Part shown: piece after piece, positions 16,426-25,461 of the stretch | Numbering within the stretch: position 1 is the stretch's first letter | Layout: every line of letters starts with the position of its first letter | Assembly: GCA_017531845.1 (NCBI GenBank) | Contig: JAFXKI010000006.1 | Location: 41,749-105,748 of the forward strand | Length of the DNA stretch: 64,000 nt | Direction of reading: 5' to 3' | Origin: Opitutales bacterium | GTDB taxonomy: Bacteria > Verrucomicrobiota > Verrucomicrobiia > Opitutales > UBA953 | Translations under genes and position numbers: made by a program | The notes under the pieces: generated by a model | The model's database searches: none | The model's input: only the letters and a program-made list of their open reading frames with translations | What the model was told of the DNA's origin: nothing

Positions 16426-18666
16426 ATGGCGATTCCGCAGAAAAAAATGAACATTCCGGAAGATACGCTTGTCGGCGTATTGGAACGTATCATTTTTTTT
16501 AACGACGAAAATTTTTACACCATCGGCGAAGTTTGCGAGGAGGCTACGCGCGAAACTTTTACGGTCGCGGGAACGCTTCCGTCCGTTCAATGCGGGGAGA
16601 CGCTCGAATTGCGCGGTGTGTGGACGAGCCATCCGACGCACGGGCGACAGTTCAAAATATCCTCGTTTTCATCGAAGCTTCCGTCGAGCGTCCATGGTAT
16701 TCGCAAATATCTCGGAAGCGGGCTGGTGCGCGGAATCGGAAAAACTTACGCCGCGCGCATTGTAGAGCACTTCGGTGCGGACACGCTTCGGATTATTTCG
16801 GAAGAATCCGCGCGCCTGCGCGAAATTCCCGGCATCGGCGCGCAACGCGTTCGCGCTATCAAGGAATCCTGGGACGAACAGTTCGCCTTGCGGGAGGTGA
16901 TGATTTTTCTCCAAACCTACGGCGTAACCACGGCTCAATGCCTGCGCATAGTTAAAGCCTACGGCGCGGACGCTAAAAAAACTTTGCAGGAAAATCCCTA
17001 TCGCCTTGCGCAGGATATCGACGGTATCGCGTTCCCTACGGCGGACAAAATCGCCTCTAATCTCGGGCTTCCCACCGAAGGGAAACAGCGCATCGAAGCC
17101 GGCGTTTTTTACGCGATGCAGCTTGCGGAGGCAGACGGAAATACGGCGTTCCCGAAAGACGAATTGATCGCAAAAGCAACGGAGCTTTTGGGAACGGATC
17201 CGGGGTTGCCGGAAAAAACGGTCGCCGAAATGCTCGAAACCGGGCGCTTTGTTTATGCCGACGTGCCCCGCTATGTGCGTAATCCGGACGGCTCGCGTTC
17301 CCGCGAGATTGTCCGGCTTTTGCAAAAACGCGATTACGCTCACGCCGAGCGCGATATCGGAGCCTGTGTTTCCGCGCTTTTAGAAACGCCGAACCGCTTG
17401 CCGCCGATTCACATCGATCGCGCTTTGGTTTGGGCGCAAAACCGCGCGGGCTTTACGTTCGCACCCGAGCAGGCGGATGCCGTTAAAACGGCACTTCGCG
17501 AAAAAATCTCCGTCATTACCGGCGGTCCGGGAACGGGAAAAACAACGATTCTCCAGGCGATTTGTTCGATTCTTCGTGCAAAAAACGTGCGGGTTACGCT
17601 CGCCGCGCCGACGGGGCGCGCCGCTCAGCGCATGAGCGAAACCGCCGGAATGCCGGCTGGAACGATTCATCGCATTCTCAAGCCGGAACCCTTGCTCGGC
17701 GGTTTTTCTTTTAACGAAAAAAATCCTCTCGTGACGGATTTTGTCATTGTGGATGAAGCGTCGATGCTGGACACGAAACTTGCCGCCGCGCTTTTTCGCG
17801 CCGTTCCCGCAGCAGCGCATCTCGTGCTTGTCGGCGACGTAAATCAGCTTCCGAGCGTCGGCGCGGGTAATGTATTGAATGATTTGATACAAAGCAGGCG
17901 AGTGGCTGTTACGAAGCTTAGCGCGGTTTTCCGTCAGGGCAAGCGTAGCGGGATCGTTACGGCTGCGCATGCGATTTTGCAGGGGGATGCGCATACGCCA
18001 CAACCGGTTCAGGAAAGCGTTTTTGAGTTTGATCCGGAGGGCGACATTCATTTTATCCGGGCAAGCGGTGCGGAAGACTGCGTAAAAAAAACGCTCGTGC
18101 TGGCAACGCAGGCAATTCCGCGCCTTCTCGGCATTCGTTCTGCGGAGGAAATACAGGTGCTTGTGCCCGTTCATCGCGGGAACGCGGGTGTGCAGAATTT
18201 TAACGCCGTTTTGCAGAAAGCTTTTAAAAAAAGCGGAGTGGTCGGCGTTCCCGCCGCCGGAGGCACGCGCCTTGAGCTCGGGGACAAAGTTTTACAAAAT
18301 CGCAACAATTACGATAAAAACGTTTTTAACGGCGATCTCGGGCGTATAGACGATGTTTCACCGGAGGCGGGAACGCTTTCCGTAAAATTTTCTGATGTGC
18401 GTGCGGATTACGAGCGCGGCGAGCTCGGTGAACTTCAGCTCGCTTACGCCATAACGATTCACAAATCGCAGGGATCCGAATTCCCGGTGGTGATAATTCC
18501 GCTTTTGAAAGCGCATTTTATGATGCTTAAGCGGAATTTGATTTATACGGCAATTACGCGCGGGCGAAAAAAAGTATTTATTGTCGGCGAGCCGGCGGCG
18601 TATTCCATGGCGGTGCGCAATGCGGATTCCGCCAAGCGTTGGACAGGGCTTCCGGCACGACTGTAA
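16426..18666 (+). CDS. recD2: ATP-dependent 5'-3' DNA helicase, RecD2 family
   Basis: This 746-residue protein has the stand-alone RecD2 layout: an N-terminal region with an OB-like part, helix-hairpin-helix repeats near residues 95-230 (GLVRGIGKTYAARIVEHFG, EIPGIGAQRVRAIKE), then a superfamily 1 helicase core. Walker A is GGPGTGKTTI near 365, followed by APTGRAAQRMSET, VDEASMLD near 445, GDVNQLPSVGAGNVL near 473, and the late motif YAITIHKSQGSEFPVVII near 672. Partners RecB and RecC are not in the window, as expected for RecD2, which works alone in repair. One GGGAACG copy encodes part of the Walker A loop. Confidence 0.94.
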   Translation: MAIPQKKMNIPEDTLVGVLERIIFFNDENFYTIGEVCEEATRETFTVAGTLPSVQCGETLELRGVWTSHPTHGRQFKISSFSSKLPSSVHGIRKYLGSGLVRGIGKTYAARIVEHFGADTLRIISEESARLREIPGIGAQRVRAIKESWDEQFALREVMIFLQTYGVTTAQCLRIVKAYGADAKKTLQENPYRLAQDIDGIAFPTADKIASNLGLPTEGKQRIEAGVFYAMQLAEADGNTAFPKDELIAKATELLGTDPGLPEKTVAEMLETGRFVYADVPRYVRNPDGSRSREIVRLLQKRDYAHAERDIGACVSALLETPNRLPPIHIDRALVWAQNRAGFTFAPEQADAVKTALREKISVITGGPGTGKTTILQAICSILRAKNVRVTLAAPTGRAAQRMSETAGMPAGTIHRILKPEPLLGGFSFNEKNPLVTDFVIVDEASMLDTKLAAALFRAVPAAAHLVLVGDVNQLPSVGAGNVLNDLIQSRRVAVTKLSAVFRQGKRSGIVTAAHAILQGDAHTPQPVQESVFEFDPEGDIHFIRASGAEDCVKKTLVLATQAIPRLLGIRSAEEIQVLVPVHRGNAGVQNFNAVLQKAFKKSGVVGVPAAGGTRLELGDKVLQNRNNYDKNVFNGDLGRIDDVSPEAGTLSVKFSDVRADYERGELGELQLAYAITIHKSQGSEFPVVIIPLLKAHFMMLKRNLIYTAITRGRKKVFIVGEPAAYSMAVRNADSAKRWTGLPARL

Positions 18667-18717
18667 AAAAATTAGGAATGAGGAATTAGAAATAAATCTT
18701 CCTCATTCCTAATTTTT
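18665..18717. terminator. Bidirectional terminator, member of the AATTAGGAATGAGGA repeat family
   Basis: AAAAATTAGGAATGAGGA from about 18666 is perfectly complementary to TCCTCATTCCTAATTTTT ending near 18716. It sits between the convergent recD2 and rubrerythrin genes and has T runs on both strands. Confidence 0.85.
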
Positions 18718-18722
18718 TCCGA

Positions 18723-19298
18723 TTACCAATTTTCGGCGAGAAGCTCGAAATGCGCCTGTGCGTGCGCGCAAGCCGGGCACTCAATCGGGGCTTTTTCCGC
18801 TTCGCAAATATAACCGCAATTGCGGCAACGCCACCAGACTTTGCCGTCTTTTTCAAAAACGGTGCCGTTTTCGATATTGGCGAGAAGCCCGCGATAGCGT
18901 TTTTCGTGCTGCTTTTCGGCGATGGCAACATTGCGGAAAACTTCGGCGATTTCCGGGAAGCCTTCTTTGTCGGCGGTTTCCGCGAACGCTGGATAATCGG
19001 TGGACCATTCGCCGTACTCTCCGTCGGCGGCGGCTTTCAGGTTTTCTGCCGTGGAGCCGATAACGCCTGCCGGGAACGATGCGGTGATTTCAACGCAACC
19101 GCCTTCGAGGAATTTGAAAAAGCGCTTGGCGTGTTCTTTTTCCTGATTCGCGGTCTCTTCGAAAATGTCGGCAATCTGAACGAAGCCGTCTTTTTTCGCC
19201 TTGCTCGCGAAATAGTTATAGCGCATACGCGCCTGAGATTCTCCTGCAAATGAATGGAGCAGGTTCTTTTCGGTTTGGGTGCCTTTTAGGGATTTCAT
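18723..19298 (-). CDS. rbr: Rubrerythrin
   Basis: Rubrerythrin reduces hydrogen peroxide in anaerobes with a di-iron centre and a rubredoxin-type iron site. I start at [20 protein letters not shown], where the family begins; the upstream extension to 19397 is not rubrerythrin. The 191-residue protein has the di-iron ligands in [34 protein letters not shown] and [17 protein letters not shown], and the C-terminal rubredoxin domain [20 protein letters not shown] with two Cys pairs. Its presence suggests that the organism is anaerobic or meets oxygen only briefly. It is transcribed alone, convergent to recD2. Confidence 0.96.
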   Translation of the reverse strand: MKSLKGTQTEKNLLHSFAGESQARMRYNYFASKAKKDGFVQIADIFEETANQEKEHAKRFFKFLEGGCVEITASFPAGVIGSTAENLKAAADGEYGEWSTDYPAFAETADKEGFPEIAEVFRNVAIAEKQHEKRYRGLLANIENGTVFEKDGKVWWRCRNCGYICEAEKAPIECPACAHAQAHFELLAENW

Positions 19299-19417
19299 GT
19301 TAATCAGATGGGTTAAAAACAAACGCAATCGTAAGCTTTTTTTGCTTGGGAGGGAAGCCGGGAAATACGAATTTGCCCGCAAATTTTTGCGGAGCACCGC
19401 GGCTTGGCGAGAGAATT

Positions 19418-20911
19418 TCAGTTCCCGTGTTTGAGTTTTTGTTCCGCGTCGCGGAGATGTTCCGGAGTGTCTGCCTGAAGTTGTAAAATGTCTTCGGCCT
19501 GCAAGATGACGTTCCCGCGCGGTGTGAGAAAGTTTTCTCCGCGCTTCATCATAACGACGAGGGTGCCGTGCGGGAACGCGAGTTCGGCAAGCGTTTTTCC
19601 CGTTCCCGCGTCGTTGTCCGAGAGCGTGATTTCAGCGTTCACGGTATTGATGTCTTCCGTCGAGCGGTCAAAGGCGGAGGGCGGCGTGTTTTCATCCGCA
19701 GTCAGGCGGAGCCATTTTGCCATTTTAAAAAGCGTGGTACCCTGCAATACGAGCGAGGAAACGGAAATAAAGAAAACGATGTTGAAAATGAGCGTTGCCG
19801 TTTTTTCATTAAAACCCGGCGTGGAAAGCGGAATGAGCGCGAAAACGATAGGGACGGCTCCGCGTAATCCGACCCACGAAACGAATGTGAGCGCACGCGT
19901 TCCCGTCCGAAACGGCGCAAGGCAAAGCGTAACCGCAAGAGGACGAACTGCGAAAATAAGAATCAGCGAAATGATAATGCCGACAACTGCGACGGCTTTT
20001 ATCGCCGCGAAATTTGCGAAAAGTCCCAGCGAGATAAAGAGCAAGAGTTGCATCAGCCAAGCGAAGCCTTCGTGGAAGTTCAGCATGGCTCGTTTGTGAA
20101 TGAAATTTGCATTCCCGAGAATGAGACCGGCGAGATAAACGGCAAGAAATCCGTTCCCGTTAAGCATTTTTGTGGCGGCGAAAGCAAATGCCGTCATCGC
20201 CAAAATCAAAACCGGATAGAGCCCTTCCACATAAAGCCGGGCTTTGTTGATGACGAGGACCATAAGCTTCCCGAATGCGAATCCGAGCGCGGCACCGAGC
20301 CCCAGACTCACCGTAAGCTGAAAAACCGCCGTGCGGATTTGCGGAATTTCCGTTCCCGTGTTTTGTGCAACGAGGTAAGTTACCAGCGAAACGGTTAAAA
20401 CATACGCCATCGGATCGTTTGAGCCGCTTTCCAGCTCAAGCATCGGTCGAAGATTGTTTTTCAGCGTGGTGCGCTGTGAGCGAAAAATCGAGAATACGGA
20501 TGCCGCGTCGGTCGAAGAAACGATAGCTCCCAGCAGAAGGGATTCGGGAAGCGTAAAATGGACGGCGACGAAAGGTAAGTTTGACAGTCCGAAAATTGCG
20601 AATCCGAGCAACCCCGCTGTCAGCAACACGCCGAGCGTGGATAAAATAATGCCCTGCGGCAAAACCGGGCGCACATCGCGGAATTTCGTGTCCAATCCGC
20701 CGGCGAACAAAATGAAAACGAGAGCGAGTTCCCCGATGAGGCTTGTTGTCAGTGTGTTTTCAAACACGATTTCCTGCCCGGCAAGAATCCCGATTCCGAG
20801 AAAAAGTAAAAGCATCGGCACGCCGATTTTGTAGGATGCCTTGCTCGCCAAGATACTGGTGAAGAGCAAAACGGAGAAGATGAGCAGGTAATTGTCCGGG
20901 GTGAAATTCAT
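19418..20911 (-). CDS. Cation/proton antiporter, CPA1 family, NhaP2 (CvrA) type
   Basis: This 497-residue protein has about twelve membrane helices followed by a C-terminal TrkA-C-like domain. The family motifs [21 protein letters not shown] near residue 65, [17 protein letters not shown] near 130 (with the ion-binding Asp) and [20 protein letters not shown] near 158 are intact, as is [18 protein letters not shown] near 345. The tail, [20 protein letters not shown] to [15 protein letters not shown], is the ligand-binding TrkA-C part. NhaP2 proteins exchange potassium or sodium for protons and help with pH or osmotic balance. The exact ion is not given by the sequence. The gene is divergent from uppP. 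Confidence 0.92.
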   Translation of the reverse strand: MNFTPDNYLLIFSVLLFTSILASKASYKIGVPMLLLFLGIGILAGQEIVFENTLTTSLIGELALVFILFAGGLDTKFRDVRPVLPQGIILSTLGVLLTAGLLGFAIFGLSNLPFVAVHFTLPESLLLGAIVSSTDAASVFSIFRSQRTTLKNNLRPMLELESGSNDPMAYVLTVSLVTYLVAQNTGTEIPQIRTAVFQLTVSLGLGAALGFAFGKLMVLVINKARLYVEGLYPVLILAMTAFAFAATKMLNGNGFLAVYLAGLILGNANFIHKRAMLNFHEGFAWLMQLLLFISLGLFANFAAIKAVAVVGIIISLILIFAVRPLAVTLCLAPFRTGTRALTFVSWVGLRGAVPIVFALIPLSTPGFNEKTATLIFNIVFFISVSSLVLQGTTLFKMAKWLRLTADENTPPSAFDRSTEDINTVNAEITLSDNDAGTGKTLAELAFPHGTLVVMMKRGENFLTPRGNVILQAEDILQLQADTPEHLRDAEQKLKHGN

Positions 20912-21098
20912 GTGTTTTTAATCTTTACCAAAACTGTTTCCGCCTGTCGATAGAGAGTGAGTTTAAAAGGGAAATCGCGCGTTCCCGTCATGAGAGACGG
21001 GGACGGCGCGGGACGGAGAACACCTGCTTTCGTGCGAAAGTTTTTTTTGTGTCGGCAGAAATTGTGATTTTTTGCAAAATGCATTCCCTTTTTTTTTT

Positions 21099-22097
21099 AT
21101 GAAAAAATTTATTTCCGCCATTTTGGTTTTTGTCGCTTGTCTGAGCGTTCCCGCGTTTGCGGCGGGGTCCGTTCCCGCCGAGGAGGTTTTTGATGCGAAA
21201 AGCGCGGCGATTCTCGGCGTGGTCGAAGGTTTGACGGAATATTTGCCCGTTTCTTCAACGGGGCATTTGATTTTGGCGAATGCCGCACTGGAATTGGATT
21301 CGGATTCGGCGATTGTTGCGCGCGGCGGCGAAGGAATTGTGCGCGATGGCGACGGCTCGGATTTCACGGTGAAAGAGGCGGCGGACGCGTATTCGATTAT
21401 CATCCAGTTCGGCGCGATCATCGCCGTGCTTTTTGCGTATTGGAAACGCTGCACGGGAACGCTTGTCGGCGTGTTTCGGCGCGATCCCGCGAGTTGGCGG
21501 CTCTCACGCAACCTGATTGTCGCGTTTGTGCCGGCTGCCGGGCTCGGGTTTATTTTTTCGGATAAAATCGAGGAATATTTGTTCAATCCGGTAACGGTGG
21601 CGGTGGCACTCATCGTCGGGGGCGTTCTGATGCTTGTCGTCGATAAGCGCCAGAAAAAACGTGCGGCACTCGGCGAAGATGCGGGAACGGAAAAGCTTGA
21701 TTTGCAGGATTTGTCGGTGAAGCAATCGCTGACAATCGGGCTGATGCAATGTATCGCGCTTTGGCCGGGAATGAGCCGCTCGATGGCAACGATTGTCGGC
21801 GGCTATGTTGCGGGGCTTTCGCCGCGACGAGCGACGGAATTTTCATTTTTGCTGGGCTTGATTACGCTTTCCGCGGCATCGGTTTATAAAACGCTGAAGT
21901 GCGCGCCGCAGATGTTGGAATCCTTCGGCGCGGAAGTTTCGGCGGTCGGCTTGGCGGTGGCTTTTGTTTCGGCGTTTGCCTCGGTGAAATGGATGGTGAA
22001 CTGGATTTCCAAGCACGGGCTTTCGGCGTTTGCGTGGTATCGTTTTGGTTTGGCGGCGCTCGTCCTTGTTTGCTGCTTGTGTTTCGATACATTGTAA
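21099..22097 (+). CDS. uppP: Undecaprenyl-diphosphatase with an N-terminal signal-like extension
   Basis: UppP (BacA) recycles the lipid carrier for peptidoglycan and other surface polymers. The active-site motif EGLTEYLPVSSTGHLIL lies near residues 43-59 and the second motif PGMSRSMATIVGGYVAG near 224. The start MKKFISAILVFVACLSVPAFAA reads as a cleavable signal peptide followed by about 18 residues before the first family helix; most family members start close to that helix. A hydrophilic insertion (about residues 65-97, DSDSAIVARGGEGIVRDGDG) is also unusual. The total is 332 residues against about 270 usually. The ATG follows a T-rich tract with no Shine-Dalgarno site. Confidence 0.93.
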   Translation: MKKFISAILVFVACLSVPAFAAGSVPAEEVFDAKSAAILGVVEGLTEYLPVSSTGHLILANAALELDSDSAIVARGGEGIVRDGDGSDFTVKEAADAYSIIIQFGAIIAVLFAYWKRCTGTLVGVFRRDPASWRLSRNLIVAFVPAAGLGFIFSDKIEEYLFNPVTVAVALIVGGVLMLVVDKRQKKRAALGEDAGTEKLDLQDLSVKQSLTIGLMQCIALWPGMSRSMATIVGGYVAGLSPRRATEFSFLLGLITLSAASVYKTLKCAPQMLESFGAEVSAVGLAVAFVSAFASVKWMVNWISKHGLSAFAWYRFGLAALVLVCCLCFDTL

Positions 22098-22182
22098 AGC
22101 GGATTTTTCTTAGAAAATTTTTACTTCGGACGGGGCGTTTTCTCGCTTGCATAAGTTGGGGGAATCGGGAATGCTTGAGGCG

Positions 22183-22280
22183 GTCGGGTCCCATACGATA
22201 AGTGCCGGCGAACCCCGTCAGATCCGGAAGGAAGCAGCGGCTGTCAGGTTCCTTGTGCGTTGTGGCAAACCCGGCTTTTT
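22183..22280 (+). ncRNA. ffs: Signal recognition particle RNA, small bacterial type (4.5S)
   Basis: The conserved apical loop and asymmetric bulge are clear: CCCGTCAGATCCGGAAGGAA followed by GCAGCGGCTGTCAGG. The helix closes with GTCGGGT (22183-22189) pairing with ACCCGGC (about 22269-22275), and a run of T follows at once as a terminator. The length of about 95 bases fits the short RNA lacking an Alu domain. Its partner is the Ffh protein, not in this window. It guides ribosomes making membrane proteins to the inner membrane. Confidence 0.96.
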
Positions 22281-22423
22281 TTGTGCTTTTTTCGCGAGAA
22301 CGCGGCTTTCAGCTTTGGCGACGGGCGCCCGTGGTTTTTTCTCGACTAAAAAGAGTAAGGAGCATCTAATTTCCTCTCAGAGGTCGTTGTGAGAATTTCC
22401 TCGCGGAGACGCTCTTAATTCTG

Positions 22424-24211
22424 ATGCTAGAAAAATTCCTCAAGCAAACATCGTTTGTCAGCCAAGAAGATTTTGTCGAGAACTTTAGAATTAACGTTCC
22501 CGAAAACTTTAACTTTGCTTACGACGTAATCGACGAATGGGCGAGAACGCATCCGCAGAAGCGCGCGCTTTGTTGGGTGAACGATCACGGCAAGCATATT
22601 GATTTTACGTTTGCGGATTTGAAGCGGGAAAGCGACCGTACCGCCTCGTTTTTTAAAAGTTGCGGAATCGGGCACGGCGATAAGGTGATGCTCATCCTCA
22701 AGCGTCGCTATGAGTTTTGGTTTGCGATCCTTGCTCTTCACAAGTTGGGCGCGGTTTGTATTCCGGCAACGCATTTGCTGACGAAAAAAGACATTGTTTA
22801 TCGTTGCAATGCGGCATCGATTAAGGCGATTGTGTGCGTCGGAGATGCGCTGGTTACCGAGCGCGTGAGCGTGTCTAAGCCGGATTGCGAAACGCTTGAG
22901 ACGCTTATTTCCACAGGTCCGATGGTGCCGGAAGGATTTAAGGATTTCCACACGGGAACGGAACATGCACCGGAGTTTGTGCGTCCGGATTTCGTTAACC
23001 GAAACGACGATATTTCGCTTCTCTATTTTACTTCGGGTACCACCGGCAATCCGAAAATGGTGGCACACGACTATGCGTATCCGCTCGGTCACATCGTTAC
23101 CGGCGCGTATTGGCACAATCTTAACGAGGAAAGCTTGCATCTGACGGTGGCGGACACCGGATGGGGCAAGGCGGTTTGGGGAAAACTTTACGGACAATGG
23201 TTTGCCGGGGCTACAGTTTTCGTTTACGACCATGAAAAATTTACGCCGGCAGACATGCTTCAGGTGATTCAGGATTACCGCATTACCTCGTTTTGCGCGC
23301 CGCCGACGGTTTTCCGTTTCATGCTTCATGAAGATATGTCGAAATACAACTTGTCTTCTTTGAAATGGTGCACGATTGCGGGCGAAGCACTCAATCCGAG
23401 CGTTTACGAGGATTTTTACAAAATCACCGGAATCAAGTTGCGTGAAGGTTTCGGGCAAACCGAGACGACTTGCTCGATTTTGACAACTCCGTGGATGGAG
23501 CCCAAACCCGGCTCTATGGGAAAACCCAACCCCGCCTACAATGTCGATTTGGTGGACGAAAACGGAAACTCCGTTCCCGCCGGACAACAGGGCGAAATCG
23601 TCATTCGTTGCGAACCCGAAAATCGTCCCGCCGGACTCTTTAAAGGATATTTCCGCGACCGTAATCTTACCGCGAAGGTTTATCACGACGGCTTGTATCA
23701 CACCGGAGACGTGGCAACGCGCGACGAGGACGGTTATTTCTGGTTTATCGGCCGCAATGACGATGTGATTAAAAGTTCCGGCTATCGCATCGGACCGTTC
23801 GAAGTCGAAAGCGCCGTGATGTCTTATGACGGCGTGGTGGAATGCGCGATTACCGGCGTTCCCGACGCGATTCGCGGGCAGGTGGTGAAAGCAACGATCG
23901 TGCTTTCGAAAACCTTCAAGGAAGCCGTTAAGGATTTTGAAGATCTGAAAAAGAAAATTCAGGATCACGTTAAGCGGGAAACCGCGCCTTATAAATATCC
24001 GCGCGTGATCGAATTTGTCGAGGAACTCCCGAAAACCATCAGTGGGAAAATCCGCCGCGTTGAAATCCGCGACCAAATGAAGAAACTTTCCGAAGCCGTC
24101 GCTCCCGTTGTGGATAAAACAAAGGACATGACGAAAAAACTTTCCGAAATGTTCCCGAAAGGCAAAAAGAACGCTTCTGCTGATGATGAAAAGGCTCCGC
24201 AGGCAAGTTAA
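22424..24211 (+). CDS. Acyl-CoA synthetase, AMP-forming (medium-chain/ACSM-like)
   Basis: This 595-residue enzyme of the ANL superfamily activates a carboxylic acid with ATP and CoA. Motifs are the P-loop-like YFTSGTTGNPKMVAHD near residue 200, GWGKAVWGKLYGQWFAGA near 246, REGFGQTETTCSI near 342, YHTGDVATRDEDGYFWFIGR near 425, and the A10 lysine region PKTISGKIRR near 545. The overall pattern is closest to the ACSM-like group of medium-chain acyl-CoA or acetyl-CoA-like synthetases; the acid is not determined. The last 40 residues (EAVAPVVDKTKDMTKKLSEM onward) form a charged Lys-rich tail not usual in the family. The strong terminator at 24236 ends the unit. Confidence 0.92.
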   Translation: MLEKFLKQTSFVSQEDFVENFRINVPENFNFAYDVIDEWARTHPQKRALCWVNDHGKHIDFTFADLKRESDRTASFFKSCGIGHGDKVMLILKRRYEFWFAILALHKLGAVCIPATHLLTKKDIVYRCNAASIKAIVCVGDALVTERVSVSKPDCETLETLISTGPMVPEGFKDFHTGTEHAPEFVRPDFVNRNDDISLLYFTSGTTGNPKMVAHDYAYPLGHIVTGAYWHNLNEESLHLTVADTGWGKAVWGKLYGQWFAGATVFVYDHEKFTPADMLQVIQDYRITSFCAPPTVFRFMLHEDMSKYNLSSLKWCTIAGEALNPSVYEDFYKITGIKLREGFGQTETTCSILTTPWMEPKPGSMGKPNPAYNVDLVDENGNSVPAGQQGEIVIRCEPENRPAGLFKGYFRDRNLTAKVYHDGLYHTGDVATRDEDGYFWFIGRNDDVIKSSGYRIGPFEVESAVMSYDGVVECAITGVPDAIRGQVVKATIVLSKTFKEAVKDFEDLKKKIQDHVKRETAPYKYPRVIEFVEELPKTISGKIRRVEIRDQMKKLSEAVAPVVDKTKDMTKKLSEMFPKGKKNASADDEKAPQAS

Positions 24212-24235
24212 TCAGAGCCTGCCGGTTCGAAGAAA

Positions 24236-24270
24236 AATCCCCGCCAGAATTTAACGGCGGGGATTTTTTT
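24236..24270 (+). terminator. Intrinsic terminator of the acyl-CoA synthetase gene
   Basis: AATCCCCGCC (24236-24245) and GGCGGGGATT (24256-24265) form a ten-base stem with a ten-base loop, followed by T7. It contains no GGGAACG copy. Confidence 0.92.
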
Positions 24271-24350
24271 GTTTCGCGTTCCCGCCGATGACCAATCGGT
24301 TCGGGATTCTTTTTTGAAACAAAGGCTACTTATTTTGTGGCAATTTGTAT

Positions 24351-24380
24351 TTGACACATTCTTTTTTTTTTCGCGAAAAT
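24351..24380 (+). promoter_or_regulatory. Promoter of the second PEP-CTERM gene
   Basis: A consensus TTGACA at 24351-24356 and GAAAAT at 24375-24380 are 18 bases apart. A GGGAACG copy begins directly after the -10 box. The leader before the ATG at 24462 would be about 75 bases and is A-rich next to the start codon. Confidence 0.55.
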
Positions 24381-24461
24381 GGGAACGAAAAATTGGGCAA
24401 TTTGTCAAAGATAGTCTTTGCACCCGGTTTTTCTTAACTCAAAACAAAAACAACAAAAACC

Positions 24462-25181
24462 ATGAAAAAAAAATTACTTACCGCCGTAATACTTTCGGCT
24501 TCCTGTCTCTTCGCGTCGGCGTATACAAAAGACAGTGCTATCGGATATGTTTCTCTTGATAATGGTTCGCTTACAACTTCCGACGGTGTGAACCTTTCCG
24601 GAGACACGACGAGTGGGTACACTCTTACACTTAAGAATGGTGGTGTTTGGACCGGGACCTCTGAAAGCGGGACTCGAGATGATATCACTTTTGCCTGCAC
24701 GATTGATTTTTCTAAAATCGATTTTGATACAGCAGATATGCGTTTTTTTTATGTTGACGGATCTCGCGCAGATTTGGGTATTGGGTGGGATGTGGAAACG
24801 AAATGTGTTACTGCCACATGGGGAAGTGACTTCGATATTCAAGTCTCCGGTATTAGAGCAACAGGGCTTGTTACATTCGTCTTCACGATGGGTGATGGTG
24901 GGGCTAGAATTTATCAAAATTCCGGCTCCGGTTTTTGGACTAAAACGAATGTAAAAGGAGATCTTGGAACGGTCTCTTCTCTTGTCGTTTCCGCACAAGC
25001 AACTGAAGCTATCGACAATTTGGTTGTTTGGAACAAAGACATTGCATTTTCCGGCGGGAACGCGAGTGTTGCTTCTGCATTCCAGGCTTTGACTTCTTTG
25101 ATTCCCGAGCCATCGGCGTTCGGATTGCTTGCGGGGCTGGGGGCTTTGTCGCTCGTTGCGTCGCGCCGCCGCCGCCGCTAA
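24462..25181 (+). CDS. PEP-CTERM secreted protein, hypothetical
   Basis: The 239-residue protein has a signal peptide (MKKKLLTAVILSASCLFASA) and a C-terminal PEP-CTERM signal: IPEPSAFGLLAGLG, hydrophobic run, SRRRRR. The middle part is beta-rich, with NGSLTTSDGVNLSGDTTSGY, WTGTSESGTRDDITFACTID and IDNLVVWNKDIAFSG; the last resembles the end of a LamG-like domain, so a divergent lectin-like fold is possible. It has its own promoter. The tail is nearly identical to those of the other three PEP-CTERM proteins here, while the mature parts differ. No enzyme motif is visible. Confidence 0.85.
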   Translation: MKKKLLTAVILSASCLFASAYTKDSAIGYVSLDNGSLTTSDGVNLSGDTTSGYTLTLKNGGVWTGTSESGTRDDITFACTIDFSKIDFDTADMRFFYVDGSRADLGIGWDVETKCVTATWGSDFDIQVSGIRATGLVTFVFTMGDGGARIYQNSGSGFWTKTNVKGDLGTVSSLVVSAQATEAIDNLVVWNKDIAFSGGNASVASAFQALTSLIPEPSAFGLLAGLGALSLVASRRRRR

Positions 25182-25189
25182 TAAACGCC

Positions 25190-25345
25190 CTCACCATGCT
25201 TGGCATGGTCCCCTCCCTCTTGGTAAGAGGGAGTGCTTTTTTTAAATCTAAAAAAAGGAAATCAAAAGCGCCTCCCCTTGATAAGGGGAGGGGGACCGCG
25301 CCAAAGGCGTGGTGGAGGAGTCCGGACTTTCCCGTTAATCCCGGG
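25190..25345. repeat. Intergenic CTCCCC-type repeat with nested hairpins
   Basis: Directly after the PEP-CTERM stop are CCCTCCCTCTTGGTAAGAGG and, from about 25271, CTCCCCTTGATAAGGGGAG, then CCGCGCCAAAGGCGTGG. The arms CTCCCCTT and AAGGGGAG are perfectly complementary. Repeats of this look are scattered between genes in several bacterial phyla; only one is seen here. The first hairpin followed by T7 may end the upstream gene. Confidence 0.7.
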
Positions 25346-25365
25346 AGGATTTAGTGATTATGGTT

Positions 25366-25405
25366 GCGTTCCCGTGAGAGTTTTTCTCGCGGGGCGCTTT
25401 TTTTT
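25366..25405 (+). terminator. Degenerate terminator with one GGGAACG half
   Basis: GCGTTCCCGTGAGAG (from 25366) pairs imperfectly with CTCGCGGGGCGC, followed by T8. Only the left arm keeps the intact motif, so this looks like a decayed inverted pair. Confidence 0.6.
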
Positions 25406-25461
25406 CAAAAAAGCTGTCGCGCGGGAACGCAAAAATCTATGAAATAGCGCGCAATTTTTTT

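Noticed and set aside
22283..22423. Possible second RNA between the SRP RNA and the acyl-CoA synthetase
   Set aside because: CTCTCAGAGG-type small inverted repeats occur but no tRNA, riboswitch or terminator pattern could be supported.
22427..24076. A 549-codon minus-strand frame opposite the acyl-CoA synthetase
   Set aside because: Shadow with random-looking His/Arg/Phe composition; the plus strand encodes a complete ANL enzyme.
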